Source: an uncultured Roseateles sp. (lineage in GTDB: Bacteria; Pseudomonadota; Gammaproteobacteria; Burkholderiales; Burkholderiaceae_C). Taken from it: a DNA stretch of 37,750 nt. The translations under genes were made by a program, and so were the position numbers. Positions 19,676 to 28,734 of the stretch are shown one piece after another. Below the pieces are notes generated by a model. It was given only the letters and a program-made list of their open reading frames with translations, searched no databases and had not been told where the DNA came from. Where the stretch lies: the NCBI RefSeq assembly GCF_945956965.1, contig NZ_CAMFJS010000037.1, positions 1-37,750 of the forward strand, given 5' to 3'. Positions within the stretch are counted from its first letter, which is position 1; every line of letters starts with the position of its first letter.

Positions 19676-22222
19676 ATGACCGCCGCGCCAGCCTTCAGCC
19701 GCTTCGTGTTTCGCCGTGCGTCCAACCGCATCGTGTTGGCCTCGGGGGCTTTTTTGGCTGTGGCCTTGGTGCTGACCTTGGCGAGTTTGGCCTGGTACGA
19801 GCGGCGCGAAGCCTTGCTGAGCACCTTTGAGCGCAGCGAGTTGTTGGCGCGGGTTTTGTCTGATCACGCCACTGGCAGCGTGGAGACCTCGTCCCTGATG
19901 CTGCGCACCTTGGCGGAGACCATTTCCCAGCAATCGCAGGCCGACCCTGGCCGGCTGCAACCTTTGCTGAGCAACTCCCTGCAAGGCCTGCCTTTTTTGC
20001 GCAGCCTGGCGGTGATCGACCCGCAGGGCCGGGTTTTGGCCAGTTCGGTTCATGACGATGTGGGCCATGTGATCGACCTGAATCGTCTGGGCCCCTGGCC
20101 GGCCGTGGGGGCCGAGCGCCTGCATAGCCTGCTGGCGGGCCGTGGCTTGGCGAATCTGGTGCCTGGCCCGACACCGGCGCGCGCCACGGTCACCATGCTG
20201 CCCCTCTTGCGCCAGGTGCGCACCGCCAATGGCGCCAACCTGCTGCTGGTGGCCCTGATCAACCCGGAGACCTTGGCCACCTACCAGCAGCTAACCATGG
20301 CGGGCAGCAAAAGCATTGCGGCGCTGATGAGTTACGAGGGCCAGGTGCTGGCCGCCACGGAGACTGTCAGCGTGGAGCCCTCGGCACGGCTGCTGTCGCA
20401 CCCGATCTATACCGACTGGCTGCCTCAGCGTGAGCATGGCAGCTATGTGGGCGGCGGCGTGCTGCCGGGCGAGCAGGTGGTGGCGTTCCGGGTCTCGCGC
20501 AGCCGACCATTGCTCGTGACGGTCGAGCTGGACTTGCCCACCGCCTTGCAAGGCTGGCGCGACAATATGGTGTGGCTGCTGGCCTTTGGCGCCGGCGCGC
20601 TGGGCTTGATTGCCGGCGCCTGCGTCATTGCCCTGCGCAGCTTGCGGGTGCGTGAGTCTGCCCGCAAGGCCTTGGACGCGGCCCATGAACAGGTGGCTTG
20701 GCGTGAGCGTGAACTGCAGGTCTTGCTGAAAAGCTTGCAGGAGCTGGTGTTCCGCACCGATGCCCAGGGCGCCATCAGCTACGTCAATGCGCGCTGGGAA
20801 GTGCTCAGCCAGGAGCGTGCCGAGCAGGCCATCGGCCGCCATCTGGAGGAGTTGGTCGAGCCCGCTGACCGGCAGCAGGTGCAAGCCTTGTTCAATCCGG
20901 ACGACCGCATCGGCATCCGTACCGCCGCGATCACGGTGCGCGCGGCCAGCGGCGAGCGCTTGTACTTCGATGTGGCGGTGATGCCGCTGTTCGGCCCGGT
21001 TGCCGGGCGCACGACCTTGATTGGCTTTGCTGGCAGCGCCATCGACGTCACCGACCGCACCGTCTCACGCCAGCGTCTACAGCAGCAACTCGCCTTGACC
21101 GGCGTGCTGCTGGAGATGAGCCCTTTGCCGGTGGCCATGTACGACCAGCATTTCAACTACCTCAGCCTCAATCAGGCCTGGGAGCAATTCACCGGCCTGC
21201 GCCGCGGCGATGTGATCGGCAAGCCGCTGGGCAGCAGCCTGCTGGCGTCCGATGTTGCCCAGCATCGCGAGCAAGACAAAAAGCTGATGGCGCAGGCCAA
21301 GGCCCATGGCATGGCGCTGGGCGGGCAGCTGCGTTACGAGGCCCAGCTGATGGGGGCCGACGGTCAGCGGCACGATGTGCTGATCACCAAGGTGCTGGTG
21401 CCCGATGAAAACGGTGGTGTGCGCGGCACCTTGTGCACGCTGATGGATGTGACCGAGTTCCGCAATGCCGAGCGCGCCACCCGTGAGGCCCGCGATGTGG
21501 CGCAGGAAACCTCACGCGCCAAGTCTGAATTCGTGGCCAATATGAGCCATGAGCTGCGCACGCCGCTGCAGTCCATCCTGGGCTTCTCGGAGCTGGGCAT
21601 CAAGAAGGCGCGCGAGCATGCCTCGCTGGTCGAGATGTTCGGGGAAATCCATGCCTCGGGCCAGCGCATGCTGGCGCTGGTCAATGACTTGCTGGATGTG
21701 GCCAAGATCGAAAGTGCCGTCGGCATTTTTGAGCTGGAGCGCACCGATTTGCGCGGCCTGGTGCAGCAGGTGCTGCGCGAGCTGCGGCCCTTGCTGGATC
21801 AACGCCATCTAAAGCTGAGCCTGCAACTGCCCGATCAGCCCCTGGCCGCTCAGGTGGATGCGGTGCGCTTCTCGCAAGTGCTGCGCAATGTCCTGGCCAA
21901 TGCGATCAAGTTCTCGCCGCTGGGCGGCCAGTTGCGCATCCATGCCGAACGCAGCGCCAACGGTGAAGCTCATCTCAGCGTGGCTGACCAAGGCCCGGGC
22001 ATTCCGGAGGCCGAACTGGACAAGATTTTCGAGGCCTTTGTGCAGTCCAGCCAAACCAAGGACGGGGCCGGTGGCACCGGCCTGGGCCTGGCGATCTGCC
22101 GCAAGATCGTGGAGGTGCACGGCGGCCGCATTTACGCTGAAAACGGCGCCGGAGGTGGCGCCGTGCTGCACATCGTGCTGCCACCGCGCTCCTCACCGGA
22201 CTCTCAGCTGGGCAGCTTCTGA
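19676..22222 (+). CDS. Transmembrane PAS-domain sensor histidine kinase
   Basis: The 848-residue protein has a first membrane helix at about residues 20-40, a roughly 255-residue extracytoplasmic region (probably of Cache/PAS-like fold) and a second helix near 299-320. A coiled-coil linker and two PAS domains (about 345-465 and 480-600) follow. The HisKA domain has His625 in NMSHELRTPLQSILGFSE. The ATPase domain has N box NVLANAIKFSPLGG, G1 box DQGPGIPE and G2 box GTGLGLAI. It has no receiver domain. It follows the binding-protein gene by 32 nt, so the two are almost certainly co-transcribed. The partner regulator is not in the same operon; the divergent HTH-REC and REC-Hpt genes are the nearest candidates. 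Confidence 0.92.
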   Translation: MTAAPAFSRFVFRRASNRIVLASGAFLAVALVLTLASLAWYERREALLSTFERSELLARVLSDHATGSVETSSLMLRTLAETISQQSQADPGRLQPLLSNSLQGLPFLRSLAVIDPQGRVLASSVHDDVGHVIDLNRLGPWPAVGAERLHSLLAGRGLANLVPGPTPARATVTMLPLLRQVRTANGANLLLVALINPETLATYQQLTMAGSKSIAALMSYEGQVLAATETVSVEPSARLLSHPIYTDWLPQREHGSYVGGGVLPGEQVVAFRVSRSRPLLVTVELDLPTALQGWRDNMVWLLAFGAGALGLIAGACVIALRSLRVRESARKALDAAHEQVAWRERELQVLLKSLQELVFRTDAQGAISYVNARWEVLSQERAEQAIGRHLEELVEPADRQQVQALFNPDDRIGIRTAAITVRAASGERLYFDVAVMPLFGPVAGRTTLIGFAGSAIDVTDRTVSRQRLQQQLALTGVLLEMSPLPVAMYDQHFNYLSLNQAWEQFTGLRRGDVIGKPLGSSLLASDVAQHREQDKKLMAQAKAHGMALGGQLRYEAQLMGADGQRHDVLITKVLVPDENGGVRGTLCTLMDVTEFRNAERATREARDVAQETSRAKSEFVANMSHELRTPLQSILGFSELGIKKAREHASLVEMFGEIHASGQRMLALVNDLLDVAKIESAVGIFELERTDLRGLVQQVLRELRPLLDQRHLKLSLQLPDQPLAAQVDAVRFSQVLRNVLANAIKFSPLGGQLRIHAERSANGEAHLSVADQGPGIPEAELDKIFEAFVQSSQTKDGAGGTGLGLAICRKIVEVHGGRIYAENGAGGGAVLHIVLPPRSSPDSQLGSF

Positions 22223-22237
22223 TCCGAACGGCGTCGT

Positions 22238-22264
22238 GCGCGGCGATTTCAGTTGTCGCCGCGC
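22238..22264. terminator. GC-rich stem-loop at a convergent gene end
   Basis: GCGCGGCGA pairs perfectly over 9 bp with TCGCCGCGC around a 9-nt loop. It spans the stop codon of the minus-strand peptidase gene and lies 15 nt after the kinase stop. It could end transcription from both sides, but no T-run follows on either strand. Confidence 0.35.
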
Positions 22265-24744
22265 GGGTCGCCCAAATAGCGCTTGAGCCATTGGCTCATT
22301 TCCCACTGCACATGGCCCACCGATTCGCGCGCGGTGTAGCCGTGCGATTCGAAGGGCAGCGAGACATAACGCACCGTGCCACCGGTGCCGGCCAGGGCTT
22401 GATAGAGGCGCTCTGACTGCAGCGGGAAGGTGCCGGAGTTGTTGTCCGCCTCGCCATGAATCAGCAGCAGCGGTTCACGGATCTGGTTGGCCACCAGGAA
22501 GGGCGACAGCTTCAGGTAAACATCGCGCGCCTCCCACAGCGAGCGCCGCTCGCTCTGGAAGCCGAACGGTGTCAGCGTGCGGTTGTAAGCGCCGCTGCGG
22601 GCGATGCCGGTCTTGAACAGCGAGGTGTGGGCCAGCAGATTGGCAGTCATGAAAGCGCCATAGCTGTGGCCGCCCACCGCCATGCGCTTGGGGTCCACCA
22701 CGCCCAATTCCTCGGCCTTGTCGATGATGGCGCGGGCATTCATGGTGATCTGCTCGACGAAGCTGTCGTTCACCGTCTTGGGGTCGCCCACCACCGGCAT
22801 GGTGGCGTCGCTGAGCACCACAAAGCCGTCCATCGCCAGCATCAAGGGGCTCAGAGGCGCGAAGCTGGCGAAGCGGTTGCTGGAGCCGCCCACCTGGCTG
22901 GCCGTGCTGGCATCGGTGTACTCCAACGGATAGGCCCAGACCAGGGCCGGGCGGCGCTCACCCTGCTTGTAGTCGGGCGGCAGATACAGCCAGAAGCTCA
23001 ACTCCACCCCGTCGGCGCGCTTGAAGCTGACCAGCTCACGGCGGATCTGGCGCAGCTGCGGGCTGGGGTCTTTGTTGCGGCTCAGGGCTCGCGCCTGGCT
23101 CAGGCCGGCTCCTTGGCGCAGAAAGAGATTGGGCGGCTCGGTTTCGGTTTCGCGCTGGGTGATCAGGCGCCCGCGGTCCAGCAGCATCACGGCCTGCTCG
23201 TAGGCGTCTTCATCGGACTGGAACAGTCGCTGCGTGCTCAGGTCCTGCAGCGAGAAGCGGTCCAGAAACGGCCGCTCACCCTTGGGGCCAGCGCCCGGCC
23301 CGGCCATGAGCAAAGCGCCCTGGTCGTTGATGACCGCGCTGCGGCCATTGGCCAGCATATGGGTTTGCGGCGTACCGGGGTGGCGATAGCGTTCGCGCAT
23401 GGCGTGTTCGAACAAGGTCTTGCCCGGCCCGCCCGCCAAGGGCTGCAAGCTGGTGCGCAGCCAGGACTTCTGGCGGTCGAACTCGGTCAGCAGGGCGTGT
23501 TCGCCGTCGTCCAGAAAGCCCAGGCGCGTCAGGCGCTGGGGCAGTTGGGCCACGACTTGCGGCTTGCCCGAATAGGGTGGGTCCAGGCGCATCAGGCGGT
23601 CGCGCAGGGCGGCGGCCTGATTGGGGTTACCGCCGTCCAGCGCTTCGACCCAGTAGATGGCCGCATCTTTGCCCGGCGAGGCCTGGAAGCCGCGCGGCCC
23701 CGGCAACACGCCTTCCAGCACCACGCCTTGCTTGAGCGGCAATCGGGCCAACTCGCGCAGCGGCTGGCCGTCGCGGCGGCGCAGCTCAACGCTGCGCGCA
23801 AAGTCCTGCCAGGGCAGGGTGTAGCTGAAAGGGCGCAGCAGGCGCTCACTCAGAATGACTTGGGCGGCGCCCTCGCCGGTCACGGCCAGGCTGCTGAACA
23901 GGCCGGGCTCGCCCAGCGGGCGGGTGGCGCCGGTCAGCAGATTGACATGGGTGATCTGGCTGCGGCCGTGATAGGCCAGCAAGGCCTCGTCATGGGCGTT
24001 TTTCAGCAGGTCTTGATAGGTGCGCTCGGGCGAGTTGCGGCCCAGGCTTTCCTGAATTACCGGCCCGGCGGGCGCGGCCGGCAAGCTGGGCGGCGCGCCG
24101 CGTGGCGAGGGCAGGGCCAGCACCAGCAGCTCGGTGGCGCTGAGCCAGACCGGCTCGGTGCCGCCCAGCACCAAATTGAGCTGGAGCTTGGGAATGGGGT
24201 GGATGTCGCCCGTGCGGGCATCACCCACCCACAGCTCGCTGGCCGTGGCGGTGCGGCGGCTCAGGATGAAGCGCTGGCCGTCCGGCGCCCAGTGGAAGGC
24301 GTGAAAGGCCTGGAACTTGCCTTCGCTCGGCAAGTTCACCGTGCGCTCGGGCGCTTGCGGATCCAGCAGCGCACGCAGGCGCAGGTTCTGAATCACCGGT
24401 TGGGCTTGCGGGCAGGCGCAGCCGGGGTCAATGCGCAGGCCGGCCAGGCGCAGCACCGGGCGGGCCAGCTCTTCCAGATTGTTGAGGCGGCGCAGTTGCA
24501 CGCTGGCCAGGGTTTTCTGGTCGGGCGAGATGATGGGCCGGGGCAGATTGGGCGCGTCCAGCAGGGCGCGCACCGGGGCCGAGGGCTGCTGGTAGCTCAG
24601 GGCCAGGGTTTTGGCGTTGTTGCCATTGCCCTTGCTGTTGTCATTCGCCAAAGCTTGGCTGGGCAGGGCCAGGCTCAGCAATGCGGCCGAGGCGACAAGC
24701 AGGGCGGCGGGCGCGCGGCGGTGGGGCCGGGGAGGCTTTTGCAT
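22249..24744 (-). CDS. Secreted S9 family serine peptidase (glutamyl endopeptidase-like)
   Basis: The 831-residue protein has a signal peptide at the N-terminus (hydrophobic stretch LLVASAALLSLALPSQALA), a beta-propeller region and a C-terminal alpha/beta-hydrolase domain. The catalytic triad is readable: Ser694 in GGHSYGA, Asp767 in HGEADNN and His801 in FESHGYTA. The segment PALVWAYPLEYTDASTASQ, followed by a GGSSNRF stretch, resembles the S9D glutamyl-endopeptidase branch known from plant chloroplasts and bacteria. It likely trims peptides in the periplasm or outside the cell. The ATG at 24744 yields the signal peptide. A 221-bp divergent gap separates it from the pseudokinase gene. Confidence 0.88.
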   Translation of the reverse strand: MQKPPRPHRRAPAALLVASAALLSLALPSQALANDNSKGNGNNAKTLALSYQQPSAPVRALLDAPNLPRPIISPDQKTLASVQLRRLNNLEELARPVLRLAGLRIDPGCACPQAQPVIQNLRLRALLDPQAPERTVNLPSEGKFQAFHAFHWAPDGQRFILSRRTATASELWVGDARTGDIHPIPKLQLNLVLGGTEPVWLSATELLVLALPSPRGAPPSLPAAPAGPVIQESLGRNSPERTYQDLLKNAHDEALLAYHGRSQITHVNLLTGATRPLGEPGLFSSLAVTGEGAAQVILSERLLRPFSYTLPWQDFARSVELRRRDGQPLRELARLPLKQGVVLEGVLPGPRGFQASPGKDAAIYWVEALDGGNPNQAAALRDRLMRLDPPYSGKPQVVAQLPQRLTRLGFLDDGEHALLTEFDRQKSWLRTSLQPLAGGPGKTLFEHAMRERYRHPGTPQTHMLANGRSAVINDQGALLMAGPGAGPKGERPFLDRFSLQDLSTQRLFQSDEDAYEQAVMLLDRGRLITQRETETEPPNLFLRQGAGLSQARALSRNKDPSPQLRQIRRELVSFKRADGVELSFWLYLPPDYKQGERRPALVWAYPLEYTDASTASQVGGSSNRFASFAPLSPLMLAMDGFVVLSDATMPVVGDPKTVNDSFVEQITMNARAIIDKAEELGVVDPKRMAVGGHSYGAFMTANLLAHTSLFKTGIARSGAYNRTLTPFGFQSERRSLWEARDVYLKLSPFLVANQIREPLLLIHGEADNNSGTFPLQSERLYQALAGTGGTVRYVSLPFESHGYTARESVGHVQWEMSQWLKRYLGDPRGDN

Positions 24745-24965
24745 GGTTGTTCTTCAGATTTAGGGACGATTGCCCCAAGCTAGGGGCCTCAATTTCGGCC
24801 CAAAAGCTGGGATGATGCCAGTTCGCGCCAGGATCGGCGCGGCCGCAGCACTGCGCCGGCGCGTCCCCCCTGGGTGAGTGGCGGCGGCCCGCGGGCTCCC
24901 CCAGATGCGGGGATGCAGTGCCCGGCTCGGCCCTTTGAGCAACCTAACATCAGCGAAAACCCGCC

Positions 24966-26465
24966 ATGCGCATGCCTGAACTTGCCCTGCCACCGCCTGC
25001 CGCGCCAGCATTGCTGGGCGTTGGCGCGGCGCTGGGCGTGTGGCGGGTGCGTCAGGCCTTGGCTGCGACCACGGCAGCGGCCCGCGAGGCGACATCGGCC
25101 GTGCCAGTGGCGCAATGGTATGAAGCCAGCCACGCGCTGGCCAAGGACAAGCAGGCCACCGTGCTGCTGCTGCCGCGCAGCGAACGCGCCATGGGCCTGA
25201 TGCTGCGTTTTGGTGATCTGGCGGCTGACTTCGAGCAGCTCGGCCAGCCCATGATCGCCGTCCCCACCGACAGTGGCGTGACACCGCAAGGCCAGCCCTA
25301 TCTGGTGTTTGAACAAGTGCAGGGCGGCCAGCCGCTGCTGCAGGCGGCTGCCGGCATGCCGTTGCGCGCCCGGGTCGAGTTATTGCTGAGTTTTTGCGAG
25401 GCCTTGCGTGCCTTGCACGCCCAAGGGTGGCTGTGGGCCGAAATCGACCCGGCCATGTTGTGGCTGGACCGCAGCCAGCAACTCAAACTGATGGCCTTGG
25501 GCTTGCTGCGCATGGCCGACCCGAGCGACCCTTTTGAGCATGTGATGGCGCTCAGTTCGGCCACCGGCTATGCCAGCCCCGAGGTGGCGGCCGGCCATCC
25601 GCCCAGCTTGGGCAGCGAGGTGTTTGGCGTCGGCCAATTGCTGGCGACTTGCCTGGACGAGACCAGCCTGGCCAGCCTGAGCCCTAAAGACCGCTTCAGC
25701 CTGGAGGCTTTGATCCGCAAGGCGCAGGCCAAGCAGGTCGATTTCCGCTATGGCTGCGTGGAGGCTTTGGCGGATGATTTGCGCGCCTGGCTGGCCGGTG
25801 AAGGGCATTCCGCTCTGCGCTTCCAGCCCATGCCCGCGCAGCGGGCGCCACAAACGCAAACGCAAACGCAAGCTTTGGTCAGCGACGCTGCTGCGGCCAG
25901 CTGGGGCGGACGCAAACCCCGGCGCGGCCTTGGCCTTTGGCTGGCGGCCGGCGGGGTGGCTGTGAGCCTGAGCCTGGCGGGCTGGCTGGGGCGTGAGGCG
26001 CTGCCTTCGGCCTGGGTGCCAAGGCTGGCGGGCGGCGTGTTGCCAAGCCAGAGCCCGATCCCGAGCCAAAGTGCCAAGGCCAAGCCCAGCTTGTCCGGCG
26101 AGCGCAGCGGCTCAGCCATGGCGTCGCCCGGCGATGCCGATGCCAATGCCGCCGCAGCAACGCCAGCGGCGACCCAGTCCGTACTGACGAATCAGCCCGA
26201 GCCTGCCGCCGGGTTGGCCAATGCCGCCCCCAAAACGCAGGCACCGCTGGTGCGCCCACGCAGCACGCCTGCGCCAGCCAGCAAACTGGCGCCGCTGCCG
26301 ACCAGCGGCCCGGACGCCAAGCAAGCCGCCGCCCAGCCGGCCATGCAGGGCCCGAATGCCGCCCGGCCCGAACTGCTGATGAGCGGCGCGGTCACCGAGG
26401 CCACGCCCGCCGCGCCGGGCAATGCCCAGGCCGAGCAGGCACCGCCCGGCGGCCAGCGTCCCTGA
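24966..26465 (+). CDS. Membrane-anchored serine/threonine pseudokinase
   Basis: In this 499-residue protein, residues 15-270 follow the fold order of a bacterial Ser/Thr protein kinase. A degenerate glycine loop (GVGAALGVW) comes first. The N-lobe strand QGQPYLVFEQVQGGQPL is then followed by the C-lobe segments HAQGWLWAEIDPAMLWLD and ATGYASPEVAAGHPPSLGSEVFGVGQLL. The catalytic HRD motif reads Trp157-Ala158-Glu159, the next Lys is Asp161, and DFG reads Ala177-Leu178-Gly179. The usual strand-3 lysine also seems absent. It should therefore lack normal kinase activity. One membrane helix lies near residues 320-342, followed by a 150-residue Ala/Pro/Gln-rich tail probably outside the membrane. No paired phosphatase or FHA gene is present. 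Confidence 0.75.
   Translation: MRMPELALPPPAAPALLGVGAALGVWRVRQALAATTAAAREATSAVPVAQWYEASHALAKDKQATVLLLPRSERAMGLMLRFGDLAADFEQLGQPMIAVPTDSGVTPQGQPYLVFEQVQGGQPLLQAAAGMPLRARVELLLSFCEALRALHAQGWLWAEIDPAMLWLDRSQQLKLMALGLLRMADPSDPFEHVMALSSATGYASPEVAAGHPPSLGSEVFGVGQLLATCLDETSLASLSPKDRFSLEALIRKAQAKQVDFRYGCVEALADDLRAWLAGEGHSALRFQPMPAQRAPQTQTQTQALVSDAAAASWGGRKPRRGLGLWLAAGGVAVSLSLAGWLGREALPSAWVPRLAGGVLPSQSPIPSQSAKAKPSLSGERSGSAMASPGDADANAAAATPAATQSVLTNQPEPAAGLANAAPKTQAPLVRPRSTPAPASKLAPLPTSGPDAKQAAAQPAMQGPNAARPELLMSGAVTEATPAAPGNAQAEQAPPGGQRP
25850..25870 (+). repeat. Short ACGCAA hexanucleotide repeat inside the pseudokinase gene
   Basis: About three and a half in-frame copies of a 6-bp unit encode a Gln-Thr run (QTQTQTQ) just before the membrane helix. 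It sits in the linker, so copy-number change would alter linker length without shifting frame. Confidence 0.6.
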
Positions 26466-26552
26466 GCGGATCGCGTTCCAGCTCAATCAAGCCCTTCGGC
26501 CCGCCTGCCTCCGCCCGGCTGGCTATGATTCGCGCCCTAGCCCGAGAAAGTC

Positions 26553-28616
26553 ATGGCCGAAAACACCCTCAATCCTGCCCAATTGGCGGCCGTCCACCAT
26601 CTGGACGGCCCTTGCCTGGTCATTGCCGGCGCCGGTTCCGGTAAGACGCGGGTCATCACGCAAAAAATTGCGCGCTTATTGCAAGCGGGCTACCAGTCCA
26701 AGCAGATTGCCGCCATCACCTTCACCAACAAGGCCTCGCAAGAAATGCGCGAGCGTGCCAAGCACCTGATTGGCGCGCGGGCGGCCAAGGATCTGGTGAT
26801 CTCTACCTTCCACAGCCTGGGCGTGCGCATCTTGCGCCAGGAGGGCACGCTGGTCGGCTTGAAGGAGCAGTTCTCCATCCTCGACAGCGACGATGTGCTG
26901 GGCTTGCTGCGCGATGCCGGCGGCACCGTGGACGCCAACCAGGCCAAGTCCTGGCAGTGGACCATCTCGCTGTGGAAGAACCAGGGCCTCACGCCCAAGC
27001 AGGCGATGATGATCGCCAAGGACGATAACGAACGCGCCGCTGCCGCGGTGATGGAGCGTTACCAAGAGCGCCTGGCCTCCTACCAAGCGGTGGACTTTGA
27101 CGACTTGATCAGCCTGCCCCTGCGCTTGCTGGAGTCCAACCCCGAAGCGCGCGGCCGCTGGCAAGACCAGCTGCGCTATGTGCTGGTGGACGAATACCAA
27201 GACACCAACGCGGTGCAGTACGACTTGCTCAAGCAATTGGTGGGCAAACGCGCCATGTTCACCGCCGTGGGTGATGACGACCAAAGCATTTACGGCTGGC
27301 GCGGCGCCACGATTGAAAACCTCAAGCGCCTGCCGCTGGACTTTCCCCAGCTCAAGGTGATTCCGCTGGAGCAGAACTACCGCTCCACCGGCGCCATCCT
27401 GCGTGCTGCCAACAACGTCATCGCCATCAACCCCAAGCTGTTCCAGAAGACGCTGTGGAGTGACTTCGGCGACGGCGACCCGGTCAAGCTGATCGAAGCC
27501 GATGGCGAGGAACACGAGGCCGAACGCGCCGTCAGCCTAATCCAGGCCTTGATGGCCGAGGGCAAGGCCAAGGAATACAAGCAGTTCGCCATCCTCTACC
27601 GCGCCAATCACCAGGCCCGCATCTTCGAGCAAGCCCTGCGCCGCGCCGAGATTCCCTACAAGGTCTCCGGTGGCCAAAGCTTCTTCGACAAGAGCGAGAT
27701 CAAGGACTTGTGCGCCTGGCTGCGCCTGCTGGTCAATCAGGATGATGACCCGGCTTTTCTGCGCGCCATTACCACGCCCAAACGCGGCATCGGCCATCAG
27801 ACCCTGGGCGCACTGAGCCAGTTCTCCGGGCGCTGGAAGTGCAGCATGTTCGAGTCGCTGTTTGCGGAAAGCCTGGCCACCGTGATGACGACGCGGGCCT
27901 TGGGCTCCCTGCACGAGTTCGGCCGTTACATCACCGATCTGGAATTCAAGGCCAAGACCACCAGCGGCAATAAAGAAGCCAAGGCCTTGCTGCTGGAGTG
28001 GCTCAAAGACATCGGCTACGAGCAACACCTCTACGACAACGAAGAGAACGAGAAGGTGGCCGCTGCCCGTTGGAACAATGTGCTGGACTTCGTCGACTGG
28101 GTGGCCAAGCGCTGCGGCGGCGAAATCACCCAGGACAGCGGCAGCCAGTTCGAGAGTGAAAAGCAGACCGTGCTGCAGGTGGCTCAAACCATCAGCGTGA
28201 TTCTGTCCATGGCGGAGCGCGGCGATGAGCAAGACCAAGTCACGCTGACCACCTTGCACGCCTCCAAGGGCCTGGAGTGGCCGCATGTCTTCTTGGCCAG
28301 CGTCAACGAAGGCCTCTTGCCCTTCAAGGCCGACGACGAAGAGATGACCGCCCAGCGCCTGGAAGAAGAGCGCCGGCTGATGTATGTGGGCATCACCCGC
28401 GCCCGCACCACCTTGGCCGTCAGCACCCTGCGGCGGCGCAAGAAGAGCCGCGAATTGGTGATGGGCATCCCCAGTCGCTTCATCACCGAAATGCGCCTGA
28501 ACGAAAACGAGGTCAAGGAAGACCCACGCGAAAAACTCAAGCGCTTGCGCGAGACCTTTGCTGCGAAGGGCGCGGCTTCGACGGCGGCGCAGCAGCAACA
28601 AGACAAAAACGTCTGA
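26553..28616 (+). CDS. rep: ATP-dependent DNA helicase Rep
   Basis: Rep is a superfamily 1 3'-5' helicase that clears proteins ahead of the replication fork and acts in PriA-linked restart. The 687-residue protein begins MAENTLNPAQLAAVHHLDGP. It has Walker A GAGSGKT (residues 26-32, Lys31), motif Ia ITFTNKASQEM, Walker B VDEYQDTN, motif III GDDDQSIYGWRGA, motif IV EQNYRS, motif V TLHASKGLEW and motif VI YVGITRAR. It lacks the longer UvrD C-terminal extension. GAGAAAG precedes the ATG. The gene starts 87 nt after the pseudokinase gene and is convergent with a binding-protein gene. Confidence 0.95.
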   Translation: MAENTLNPAQLAAVHHLDGPCLVIAGAGSGKTRVITQKIARLLQAGYQSKQIAAITFTNKASQEMRERAKHLIGARAAKDLVISTFHSLGVRILRQEGTLVGLKEQFSILDSDDVLGLLRDAGGTVDANQAKSWQWTISLWKNQGLTPKQAMMIAKDDNERAAAAVMERYQERLASYQAVDFDDLISLPLRLLESNPEARGRWQDQLRYVLVDEYQDTNAVQYDLLKQLVGKRAMFTAVGDDDQSIYGWRGATIENLKRLPLDFPQLKVIPLEQNYRSTGAILRAANNVIAINPKLFQKTLWSDFGDGDPVKLIEADGEEHEAERAVSLIQALMAEGKAKEYKQFAILYRANHQARIFEQALRRAEIPYKVSGGQSFFDKSEIKDLCAWLRLLVNQDDDPAFLRAITTPKRGIGHQTLGALSQFSGRWKCSMFESLFAESLATVMTTRALGSLHEFGRYITDLEFKAKTTSGNKEAKALLLEWLKDIGYEQHLYDNEENEKVAAARWNNVLDFVDWVAKRCGGEITQDSGSQFESEKQTVLQVAQTISVILSMAERGDEQDQVTLTTLHASKGLEWPHVFLASVNEGLLPFKADDEEMTAQRLEEERRLMYVGITRARTTLAVSTLRRRKKSRELVMGIPSRFITEMRLNENEVKEDPREKLKRLRETFAAKGAASTAAQQQQDKNV

Positions 28617-28686
28617 GGCGGGGAAAGGCAGCTGCTGATGCTTTTTGATCAGCGGCCTGCTTCAAATGGACATGAGATTGATGTCT

Positions 28687-28724
28687 AAGGGCAGGCTGCA
28701 GTCTCAAGCCCTGCCGCTGCCCTT
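28687..28724. other. Hairpin in the convergent gap after rep
   Basis: AAGGGCAG at 28687-28694 pairs with CTGCCCTT at 28717-28724 around a 22-nt loop. The position suits a shared transcription end of rep and the minus-strand gene, but no T-run follows. Confidence 0.3.
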
Positions 28725-28734
28725 TAGGCTTGGC

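Noticed and set aside
22456-24783. A 775-codon open frame on the plus strand opposite the S9 peptidase gene
   Set aside because: It is an antisense shadow of a GC-rich gene: the other strand has a signal peptide and full catalytic triad, while this frame is low-complexity Gln/Gly/Ala with no family motif.
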